A stretch of DNA of 64,000 nt from the NCBI GenBank assembly GCA_003116995.1, contig BDSL01000109.1, positions 186,001 through 250,000 on the forward strand. Direction: 5' to 3'. The notes below the pieces were generated by a model that ran no database searches, was not told the DNA's origin, and worked only from the letters and a program-made list of their open reading frames with translations. Shown piece by piece: positions 47,832 through 57,924 of the stretch. The first letter of the stretch is position 1, and every line of letters begins with the position of its first letter. Source of the DNA: Yamagishiella unicocca (lineage: Eukaryota > Chlorophyta > Chlorophyceae > Chlamydomonadales > Volvocaceae). The position numbers were made by a program, and so were the translations under genes.

Positions 47832-49616
47832 CCGCCGTCTCCTCGCACCCTGCCACCACCTGGTACACGCGGCGCGGACAGCTGCGTGTTCCTGCAGATG
47901 CCGGAGGGAGAGGTCCCAAGAGGCGACCGCGCCTCCCAGGCGGTCTGATGCCCCAGCCCCTGCCCCTGCCCCTGCCCCTGCCCCTGCCCCTGCCCCTGCC
48001 GCTGCTGATCAAAGCAGTCCGTGTTCCGCTCTGCGGACGCAGCTGGCGAACCCGCAGCCGACGGGTCGCGCGGCGCTCGCGGCAACGGCGGCGACACGGG
48101 CGTTAGGGGCACAGCGGAGAGGAGAGGGCTGCCCAGGCTGCTGGCCGAGGAGATCGCAGCCAACAAGTGCGGGGACTGGGTCGCGCGGGGGCTGCCGTGC
48201 AGCGGCGACACGGCGGGGACGATGAGGGGCGCGATGGTGGGTCGGGACAGGGTGCGGGTGGTCGGACGCAGCGGGGTGCCAGGGGGGTTCGGCCCACGGG
48301 CGGCCTTGCTGCTGCTGCTGCTGCTGCTGTTGGGGCCCGTGGTGCTGCTGCGGTGATGTGTCGCCGACCACCCTCCGGTGAACAACTCGCCCTCGTCGAC
48401 GCCTGACCGAGAGCCCTGGCCGCAGCACGCCTCGCTGCGGTTGGAGACCACCTCCGCGCCGGCTGCCGAAATTTCCTCGCTAAAGACGTCCCGGAGAGAG
48501 GAGGAGGCGGAGGCGGGGGAGGACGCGCCGTTGACCAGGGGCCACCGATGAGGTTGGATACGTTGTTCAGATGCAGGACGGGACGCTGTCGAGCGGCACA
48601 GCGAGTTGCTGACCGCTGGCTCGGGTCGCGGGTCCAGTTCCGGCTCGGCTGTGTCCGAGGGCACAGCGCCGATGGTGGCGGCGACGACGGCGGCGGGCCC
48701 CGCGTTGTTGTACATGAGGTGCAGGAGGCGGCCCTTCTCCAGGCGCGCCTTGCCGGCTTGCGAGTGGGCGGTTGTGAGGCTGGCGGCCCGCTGCACCCAG
48801 CTCTCGAAGCCAATGTCTTGTGGGGGGCCTGAGCCGTCGCCAGCAGCGCACATTTCGGCGGCCGCGGCGGCGGCGGCCGCGGCGGCCGCAGCCTCCCTGT
48901 AGTCATTGCGGTCCGGCGCGGACTTGCGGCGACGTGATGCTGCCAACAGCGTGCTCGTCGATCGCCAGGTGTTTGGAGCTGCTTCCGACTGCGGCGGCAC
49001 GTGGGAAGCTGGAGCGACCGCAGCAGCGGCTCTTGGCTCGTGCACCGCTGCGAAGGCGACAGTCGCCGGAGTGAGAAACTGCGAAGGTATCGGCCGGACG
49101 TCGTAGGTCTCCTTTGGGCTGGAGTCCACGACGCGTTTCAGGTGTTTGATGGACAGAAACGTTGTCTTCAGGGTTGGGTTTTCCGCCGGCGCTGCCGCTA
49201 CTGGTCTCCGAGGTGATGGACAATCGCGGCTGTGGACATCCGCAGCTTCCGCGTCACTGCCTTCGGCGGGACTGTCAAAGCAGCACTCCCCATACTGAAC
49301 TCTAAGGGGAGACTGAACCTGATGTTGCACACAAGAGTAAGCAAATCGGGCGTCGCTGAAGGCTGTCACATCGCGGGTGCAGTTCTCGCGTGCATAGGTC
49401 AACACGTCTTCCGCCTTCAGCCGACTTAGAGGCTCTGGAAGGATTTTCGCCTGGGGAAGCAAGGAAGCAAGCTGGCACATGATCAGTGCTTGACAGCGAC
49501 AAGAGGCGCGGGCCCGACAACAGCGACAAGGTCATAGTTTCCTTATGACAAAACCTCCGAACATATTCAGCCAAACTCACCATTACTTGACCGCGGTGCT
49601 CCTCAAGCGAATCCAT
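46339..49616 (-). CDS. Family gene 4: large polyglutamine protein of unknown function
   Basis: No known domain recognised. Three phase-0 exons: 49616-49581 (MDSLEEHRGQVM, donor GTGAGT), 49450-47573 (acceptor TGCTTCCCCAG; donor GTAGGC after GASAFQ) and 47169-46339 (acceptor GGCCACAG), 914 residues in all. Exon 2 starts AKILPEP and has AEDVLTYARENCTRD, then QSPLRVQYGE, SRRRKSAPDRNDY followed by an Ala run, FTGGWS, LRPTTRTLSRPTIAP, a Gln-Gly dipeptide run and a Gln run of about 24. Exon 3 ends ESSDEDDGIVGRLFKELYEV, then RRRAEGKTS: the family terminal helix. It is the closest relative of gene 3, its neighbour on the same strand, so the pair looks like a tandem duplication. The start could lie a little upstream, because an in-frame stop precedes the ATG by only 11 codons. 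Confidence 0.8.
47756..47827. repeat. (CTG)n tract coding for polyglutamine in family gene 4
   Basis: About 24 uninterrupted CTG triplets on the plus strand, read as CAG on the coding strand. Confidence 0.95.
47952..48003. repeat. (CCCCTG)n tract coding for Gln-Gly repeats in family gene 4
   Basis: A hexamer repeat of about eight units on the plus strand, read as CAG-GGG (Gln-Gly) on the minus strand. Confidence 0.9.
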
Positions 49617-52600
49617 CGAAGCCAGCTTGTAAGCCTGGTTCCGCGAAGCCTACGACAGCAGAATCCATAAGGAGTCGACACGCATTTCAACTTAGATCAT
49701 GGACTTGTTTTGATATGTTGTGGACTACAAGCAACTCGTCGACCCGTGCGAAGGAGCTAACTGGTCCCTAACTGCTGCGTCTATTCCCGCGGGGTTGGCA
49801 GTGAACTGCGCTGGAGTGCTAATAACAAACAACTTAGGACTAGCATTGAGCGCTTCGATCAAGGTGGCGACATTCCCATATTCCATCTAATAAATATGGG
49901 CCTTACCGTGCGGGAGTTAGGAGTTAGTCATGGAGCGGTAGACAGTATCGTGTGTGTGTGTTCCCAATCCGCTCCGGTTTTTACGGTTTTGTGCACACAG
50001 CCTTACTAGATTTGGCATTCCAAAGCCCCATGCTTTGCTCGCATCGTGCTGGGGCAGGAACAACGTCACGCACCCAAAGTGTGGCCCCGTGTGCCAACTG
50101 GTGCCAACCCGTCGCCTTTGCATTCGGTTTTGGCCCACGATTGCTGCAATGCTAAACCAAGACAACTGAATGATTACTTACTCGATGTATGCCTCTTCGG
50201 CTTAAATGTACCCAACCAGAGCCACTTTTGCCCCTGTCTGCGCTTTAAACGACAGGAACACTTCGACTTCGTGACGGCCTGTACATGGTTTTGGAAACAC
50301 ATTTGTCCATTCGCTGCACCCGCTTCACACACCCAAAAGATTTAAAAAGAACTTGTTCGCAGTCTGGACGCTGCCCAAATTGATGAATTTAAGAGGCTTC
50401 ACGGTAGTCAGGCACCGCTCCGTGCCCCAGACAGCTTGTGGGTTCCCTGAATGCGCTCACACCGAACGGAAGGATGCTGCGGGGCGGGGCTCACTTGCGA
50501 AGAAACTTACATTCCAAAGGATGCCCGGGAAACACGAGGCGCAATTTCTACGATGACGATAGGGCGCAATTGCAGGCCCTTTGCCAGGGCGCAATTGCAG
50601 GCCCTTATGAATATATGAATGTCTAAAACCTTAAAAGCATACGAGAAGCACAGGCGATAACGATAACGACAAATTGTTCACCGAGGGCTTGCCGGTCCCG
50701 TTCGCATATACGAGCGCTTGTGCGCGTAAGCTTACCTCCGTCAGAAACAAATGATCGCAGGACGCGTCCAGGTTACGCGCGCCCTGCAAGCCGCACTACC
50801 TCTCGGCACCAAAACCAACGCAGACCAACGCGACCTGCCCTCCCGTGCCAACCCGATCCGTCACCAAAACTGAAGCGCAGGCGCATCGCACTTACAGTAA
50901 GACAGGTAGGGGTTGGACGGAACTTCTGCAAAGGCCCCCACGGCAGGGTGCATAATAGTTTTTTTATGCCAACCGCCTGCTGGGGTTCCCGCCTTACTTA
51001 CTTCACACCACAACCAAATTCGCAGCCCCGAACATGTCGCCTTTCCATCCATACGGTGAGAGGACGAACGAACGGTGAAATAGGCCGTCAGCTCCAAATC
51101 CCAAAACCCAAAACCACCCTTAAACCTTGGGGCGCCTGTAAGCTGGGGTTCTTACGCCCTCCTGGCATCCGCGGTTACACCTTTTCATGCTTACAGCGCC
51201 CATTAACCATTCATGTGGTCGACAAACGACGCGTGCGCAAAACACCTACCAAGCTTGCTTCGCACAAACATGACGTGCATAGATGGACGACCGGAATCGG
51301 GGCGCTCGCAATCCTTGTTTTCCCACATGGGTGACAAGTAACACGCACACGTTCCATGCCGACGTTTATTGCAAACCCTAACAAGCCAAGACGCGTACCG
51401 AGACCGCCCACACTACGATAATAGGTAACAATTGGTAGCTACATTACGGTACTTCGCCAATTCATCAGGGACGTACGCATGCAGCAGCGTCCCTGCTGCT
51501 GTCAGCCGTCAGCTGCATGTGGCTGCGTCCCTCCCCAAAACATGGGAGCTGGTGGACGCAGCCGTACAGCGCTTCAAATGCCTCCCGAAGTTCAGAGCAC
51601 TTAAAATCGAGCAGTCAGGATGTCAAGCCGATCCGCCGCGGTGGCTGGGGACCGAGCCAAAACCTGTAATTCATTCCATCCAAGATAGGAATATCAAGAA
51701 ACTTGCCACACACGCACGACCCGCATCTACAGGCCTCTGGCCTCAAAGGTAGCGCACCCACGCAGCAGGCCGATGCCGTCGGCCGCAGACGTCCGCCGTA
51801 CTGGGACGGACCCGTCGAATCATTCTAGAACCAGCCAGGCACAGTTACTAAACAAGCTTTGCAGCGTTACACACATTTTAAGTTATAGTTACCCTCCCGA
51901 TGAAAGGCAAACGGGCAATGGTTTTTCCGCCTGCACATATGGTGCGAAGTTCCTGGTATGTCGGCATCGAGCCTCACACGCAACACCGAGAAAAATAAGC
52001 AAAACCTACACCCACGTATACAGGTACTATTGTTTTCCAGCGATGTGTTGGCTATCGCAACCCATGCTGCTGTGTGCCCCGCGAGTGTGCCGTGCACGGT
52101 GCCTCTGCCTGACAGAACACGCACGATCGCATATTGTGTCCCTACTCATCACGGCCCCTGCTGGCTTCGACTGGCTTCCGCAACCATCACTTAAGATTCC
52201 TGCAGGCCATTACCCACCTTGTACTGTTGGCCCTGCTTACACCCGCATCCGGGCATATTAGCATTAACAATTTCACATGACATCGCGCAGCATCGCGTAA
52301 CGAAACATAGCATAACCACAGCACCACCGGGCACAGGACTTGCAGCAAAAACCAAAAATCACTTCGCAGACCATATGCCTATCGACCCACCGTTTTATTC
52401 ATTATTGCGCTGGTAGCAGCTGCATTGGCTGAAGTCATAAATGCCACTCAGGTGACCCGCGACCCACAGAGGATGTAACCAAATTACATCACGTATCCCG
52501 CTTGCATGAACCCACCCCTTGCCATACTGCCAGAAGCACCGACTACCGCATTATGCGACCTTCCATTCCTCACACGCATCGGCAGCTCACAGCAGCCAAG

Positions 52601-53142
52601 AAATTCACAGCAGCCTAGATCCGGCCATTCGGCCCAGAGGGTGAGGTTCGAGCGATAACCGCCGACCTGCCTACGTCTACCTCCTAATGGCCACTCGCCA
52701 CCAGATACAAATTCAACCCAGATCCCAGAAGGGTCTAGGTATGCCCCCCCCCTTGTCCCGACTTGTCCTGGCCTTTCCCGGGCTTGCGGACACTGCAACA
52801 CAATTTAATAATATTAATTAACGTTAATTAACGCTAGGGCACGATTCGGCAATTACTCGAAACCAAGGCCGGCGCGCTGTGTACGGCGCCAGGACGCGCG
52901 AGGACATTACGTCTACACCAGCTTGCCGTACTCACGGACATACCCTACGCACAATAATTATCACGTCACGTCACGTCACGTTTACGCCACGTACCAGCTC
53001 ATTACCAAGCATTACCCAGCAAAGTAGTGCGCAACGGCGCTGCGCATTCCTCCTTGCGCGCTTTGTCCAAGTCAGCACCTCCATGCTGGATCCATTCTTT
53101 CAGACGACAGCTCGAAGCAGGTGCGATACTGAAGTTGCATAA
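49617..53142. other. Intergenic between family genes 4 and 5, no gene seen
   Basis: Frames such as 50720-51334 (+) and 51432-51752 (+) lack recognisable domains, splice context or family similarity, so they are not called. Small repeats: a doubled GGGCGCAATTGCAGGCCCTT at 50562-50604 and a CACGT pentamer run at 52964-52981. Confidence 0.45.
52740..52800 (+). mobile_element. Very short LINE 3' end (GGACACTGCAA)
   Basis: CTTGTCCTGGCC, then GGGCTTGCGGACACTGCAA, matches the termini at 2745-2760 and 18371-18387. An AT-rich tail follows. Confidence 0.5.
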
Positions 53143-54179
53143 TCAGGCACGCCGGGGGAGTCCGTTCGGTGCGGGCGCAACACCATTGTTGCACCTTCCG
53201 AGTGGCAGAGAGTTGAGGGAGCCGGTCATGAGCATGGCGGCGGGTGGGCCCTGCTGCTGCTGGGCGGGGCCCTGCTGCTGCGGGAGGCCGTGTGTCCGGT
53301 GGCCCGATGCGTCACTCCTGTGGGTTCGTTTCTCTTCAGCGGCGGGCGCCTGTCGGTGGTGGCCGCCATGTACCACACCCATGTCGCGGAGCAGCGAAGC
53401 CAGCGCGCAGCCCGCGTACGCCACCGCGGTGGGGCCGGTGGGGTCCAGCGGCGACTCAGGGCCCGCCGAGGAGGAGCGGGGGCAGCACTCAAGTGCCGCG
53501 GGCTTCGGAGCCGGCGAGCCGGCGACGAAGTCTCCATCTTCGTCCGCATCATCTTCATCCTGCGCCTGCGCAGCAGCGACCCAGCATGTTACGCGCGGAC
53601 GCGGGCGGTGAGGGCCAGAACCTTTGCAGCTTGCAGCTGTGCTGCCGGCCTTGTCATGAGCAAGTAGAACATGTACCAGCCTCACACCGGGAGGTTCCTA
53701 AACCTCCTCCTTCTTCATACTATCATATTGTAAAATGTTTTAGGTATAAGAAGTATAATTAGCTTTACCTGTGTCCAGTACTTTTGTCACTCCTTTCTCG
53801 ACTCGCGCATCCCTATGTGTGTCCGCCCCCCACGGTGTCCAAACAAAGCCAGCCATCCGTCCGGGACGGAGGAGGGAACCAACCGCCGCAATAATATCGA
53901 TTCGTCGACAGCACAAGCAAGCAACTAACTGCACCAATCCTCACCTGCGACTCAGCAGCAGCCTCCACCCACATAAGCGCACCACTCACGCTGCTCCTCC
54001 TTGCATCCCCAGCGCCTCCGCTGCCGTGCAGCAGCCCCAGGCCGCTGGCGGGCGCCGCCGGCGTCCCCACGCAGCCGCCTGCCGCCGCGTGCATCTCGGC
54101 CGAGCGCTGCTGCACAGACGACGCTACGGGGGCCGGTACCTTCGCCTGCAGCGGTTGCTGGTGCTGGCGTGGGTGCTGC

Positions 54180-54278
<99 letters not shown>

Positions 54279-56237
54279 AGCAGCACCTGGCATGGGCGGC
54301 GCAGTGGCGCCGTTGCAGTACCCCGTCCCTGCTGCTCTGCCTCCACCTGCTCTACTGCTGCAGCAGCAGCAGCAGCAGTAGCAAATTGGGGGCCGCCGCT
54401 GGGCGGTGGCAGCACGGCGGGCTGCTGTTGACCCGAAGACGACGGAGCGGCGATCAAGGAGCTGCGGGACGCGGGACGCAGCAGCGGCCCGCTGCGGCTC
54501 GAGCAGGCTGCCGGGGCTGGCCGGTGGCGCGCGCTGAAGCCGCTGCCGCTGCGCATGACGAGCAGGGGCTCCTCCGAAACCAGCCTGCTGATACTGCCGC
54601 TGCAGCTCATGTTTCTGGAGCTACTGCCGGCCGACCAGGAGCTCGATAAGGAGGCGCCCGCGCCAGCTGCAGCTACAGCCGCGGCCAGGGTGCTGCACCC
54701 GCGGTCTCGACCGCGCGTAAAGGGCGCGGTGAGGCGCCACGAGGCAGCCAAGCTGGGGATGCTAAAGGGGCTGGCTGGATTGGGGGCGGCGGCAGCGGCG
54801 TGGCCGACGGGGCTCACGGCCGGAGAGGTGGTGGTGGTGGTGGTGGTGTTGGCGGGTAGTGAGGCGGTGGTGATTGCGGGCAGCATGGTGGGCGGCGCCG
54901 ACGCATGCAGCAGGCGGTCCCCAGGCCGGGATGGGTGCCCGACGGCTTGCTGCGGCGGTGGGGTACTGGGTGCGTGGAAATGGGGCGCCAGCGACGACTT
55001 GCCGGGTGGACCTGAGAGCGGCTGGGATGGCTCGGCGGACAAGAGAGGTCTCTTCGGCGACTGTGGCGGGTTTTGAGCCAGTGTAGCCAGTGTTCGGTGC
55101 GCCGGACCCGGGCTACTGCCGCTGGGGGCCCAGAGGGGTCGCCCGGATTCAGCGGCGTCGGCTGTTGGGAGGCCGTTCTGCGTGAGCCGCAGGAACGGCA
55201 GCGTGCCGCCCGACGGCGCCGAGGCGCGCTTGTTGGGGGGGCGCTTCCAGGTGGTGCTTGTTGCGAGCAGGTTGGCAAGGGCGGAACCCGGCTGGGCGGA
55301 CAGGGCGGCCTCAGCCCACGCCTCACTGGTGTTTGCCGAAAGCTCCCAGGCAGGCATAATCGTGAGCGACTCGGGTTCGCAGGGCAGGGCGGGTGCGCCG
55401 GCTGCGCCGGCCGGCACACCCGTATCATCGGCCCAGGCCGCTGCGGGTGCATCGCCTGTAGCCGCGAGACCACCATCGCCCGTCATCGTGGATTTGCAAC
55501 GGCCGAATCCTGCAGCCGCGTGCTGCGCGGCCATGTCCGCGTCGGAATCTGCATCGCCGTCGTCGCTGCCGAAAACTTTGTCGCTGCTGGCGCAGTGACT
55601 AACGAAGGCGCCGGTAGTGGTGGCACCGCTGCTGCTTGGTTCGGAATCTCTGCTTGATGGCCAGAGGTTGTTGGGAGTAGGAGCGCCGTCAGTCAAGTCG
55701 TGGGTCACGCCGTCGTCGCCGTCATCGCCATCGCAATGGCTGCTGCTCATATCTTCACCGGCGTTATCTTCTTCGCTGTCGGGAATGGCTAATGCCTCTC
55801 CATACGCGAAAGCATGGTCGTCGAACACAGAGAAGGCCGGCATGGCCTTATCATACTGCATCCGCACAAGAGATGTTCGACGCTGCCGCGTGGTCGAGCG
55901 CTGGTCAACTACACGGTTCACGAGCGCCAAGGTTGCCATACGTGTGCCGTGCGCAATACGAGCTCGCCGCAGCACGTCCGCTGGAGTGCTGGCTTGTTGG
56001 CTCGGCGGTGCCTCGGATTCCGTCAGCATCTGAGGGTCGTAAACGGAGGCAGTCGCAGGCACGATTGTGCCTTAGTATAAGGCCAGTTTGCAATATCTAT
56101 GGCGAATGGGCATTGCAAGTCGGTGCCATTCTTCGTGCTAAAACTCGCCATGGCAGCCGAGTGGGCGCATGGACGGAAACAGCTGCTTGCTGAGAGCCCC
56201 AACCTACCAGCATCACGTTCGTCGTTGGAGACGACAT
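53143..56237 (-). CDS. Family gene 5: large polyglutamine protein of unknown function
   Basis: No known domain recognised. Main exon 56029-53945 (acceptor GACCCTCAG; donor GTGAGG after AAAESQ) carries PADVLRRARIAHGTRM, then RTSLVRMQYDKAM, acidic Asp/Ser-rich stretches, NKRASAP (weak form of the RRRxSAP motif), LLRPASRSSLIAAP and a Gln run of about 33. A candidate first exon, 56237-56208 (MSSPTTNVML, donor GTAGGT), fits the 10-13-codon phase-0 first exons of genes 3 and 4. A candidate last exon, 53565-53143 (acceptor GCTGCGCAG), begins AQDEDDADEDGDF and ends in a Gln/Pro-rich tail, without the clear terminal helix of genes 2-4. The model gives 845 residues. The main exon is well supported; the outer exons are inferred from splice sites and phase. 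Confidence 0.7.
54178..54279. repeat. (CTG)n tract coding for polyglutamine in family gene 5
   Basis: About 33 CTG triplets without interruption, coding CAG on the minus strand. It is the longest triplet tract in the window. Confidence 0.95.
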
Positions 56238-56784
56238 TCATAGAATCGACTGTCAAGCCCTTTACGTTTTGGATGCCTTTCTCGCACCGTAGGGCTTCGT
56301 TAAGTCCCCGGGTTGTGAGCGCTTCCTGGCAAGGATTCACCTCGTCGTAAATGTTGACTTAAAAAATACTTTCCTCCGTATGAAGTGTGAGTTTGTGATG
56401 GGTGGCGAAATTCGCGATGATCAGGATGATGAACACACGAAGCTCGGTCCCAAAGAAATTGTTAGCGAAGTTTAGTAGTATATCGCCTAGGCTTTAAGCA
56501 ATGTATCTGTTTTCGCAGAAAACAGGCCGATTGTGTTACTACGAAGTTAAACAGTTGCGTCACCGGCCAACCGCACTTTTCAGGGTACGATACCCAGCGA
56601 CGCGGCGGCCCCGGCGGGGAAAGGAAATTATCCTGGTTTAGCTTGGCGCATTTAACCTCAAACAAATATACTTGTGCGCATCTGGTGTCATGCTCAAAAC
56701 ATCATTTATCAACGCCAGGGTCGCAACTTGAGGGTAGGCACACTAATTCCTTATCTGCCAGATCGCTTGCGTGGTTAACCTTAG

Positions 56785-57303
56785 TTACGAATTTCTTGTC
56801 TGGTGACAATAACGGTATAAAAACCGGCTAGTCCGCGCTTGGACGGTGGGGAAAGCCATAGGAACCAACGGCGGGAAAGAGGTCATTTTAGCTTGGACTC
56901 GCTCCATGTCAGGGACTTTTTCTAGGGCAGAAACATTTCCAAGCTTAAACTGCGACAAGCTAACGCGCAATTGATAATGAAACTTGTGGCGGCCCTCCTG
57001 AGACCAGCCAGACCAGCAGCACTCATACACCTCTTGAACGTGAGGGTACGAGGGACACGGTTTTACCAACGCGAAGTCTATAAGGATATTCACGTTTTAT
57101 GACCCGTCTGGACCTGGAGGTATCTGAGCAAGATCCTGTCGTGTCGAGGAAGGGCCAGGACCAGGGGAGGACATGAAGGACGAGTTTTCAAATGTCCATA
57201 CTTCTGAACGTCCTAAAAGCCCAATGTACTGTATGTAGTAACCTTTACCCTCCAGTCCACTTATTCCATGGGGAAGTCGACCGAACTGGTTAAGATCCGC
57301 CAA
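56785..57303 (-). pseudogene. Unrecognised frame broken by one TAA stop
   Basis: A single minus-strand frame is open from 57303 to 56785 except for one TAA at 57099-57097. The first half includes GKGYYIQYIGLLGRSEVWTF and the second FALVKPCPSYPHVQEVYECC and HKFHYQLRVSLSQFKLGN. The composition is not low-complexity and looks protein-like. I recognise no family. It may be a pseudogene, a gene whose intron removes the stop, or a transposon fragment. Confidence 0.3.
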
Positions 57304-57924
57304 GCTATCCCTCTCCTAGCTCAAATCTGAAAACCAGCTTGCAAGGTGAAGGGCACCCGACACTTCCCCGTTCCCCAGAAAGATCATGTCCTACTCCCCC
57401 AGGTTGGCTTACACACAAACACGTCGTCTCTACCCGTGCGCCAATACTGCGGATAGCAGCATGCATTTGCTGAACAATATTCCTTACACATGCGTGTTCC
57501 ATACGGTGCTCTCAACCGGATTTCAAACAGCTGCGAAACCTATGTTGTGTTTGGTAACAATGTTTACGCTGGGTAAGTTATGCAGAAGGGGATGTGCTAA
57601 GGCACTGGATTCGGTGGCACAGCAGGGAGGCAAATTATGGAGCGCATGCTCATATGTAAAGTAATATTGTTTTTAAATATATTGAAAGGCAAATCTGTTA
57701 TCTGTCCTAGAATCCTTGTCCTTGCGACATCCGCAAAGATCTTTGGTGACCGAGGCAACGTCCCTTGGCTGTCGGGCAAGGACACACGGTAATCATGCTA
57801 AGCGGAACGCACTAGACCACATTGTTGGCTGCAGTTGGCGGGTGGGTGGTTCCGACGCTTTCCAATCCTTTCTTTCACCTTGATAGGCATCAGCGGATCA
57901 CGGAGGCCCAACAGTACGTGAAGG

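Noticed and set aside
47611..48225. Long plus-strand frames opposite the polyglutamine exons (also 53771-54649)
   Set aside because: They are reading-frame shadows of triplet repeats (poly-Leu, poly-Ala, poly-Cys) with no independent motifs.
50720..51334. A 204-codon plus-strand frame as a gene
   Set aside because: Arg/Pro/Thr-rich without domain, splice context or family match; likely chance in repeat-derived DNA.
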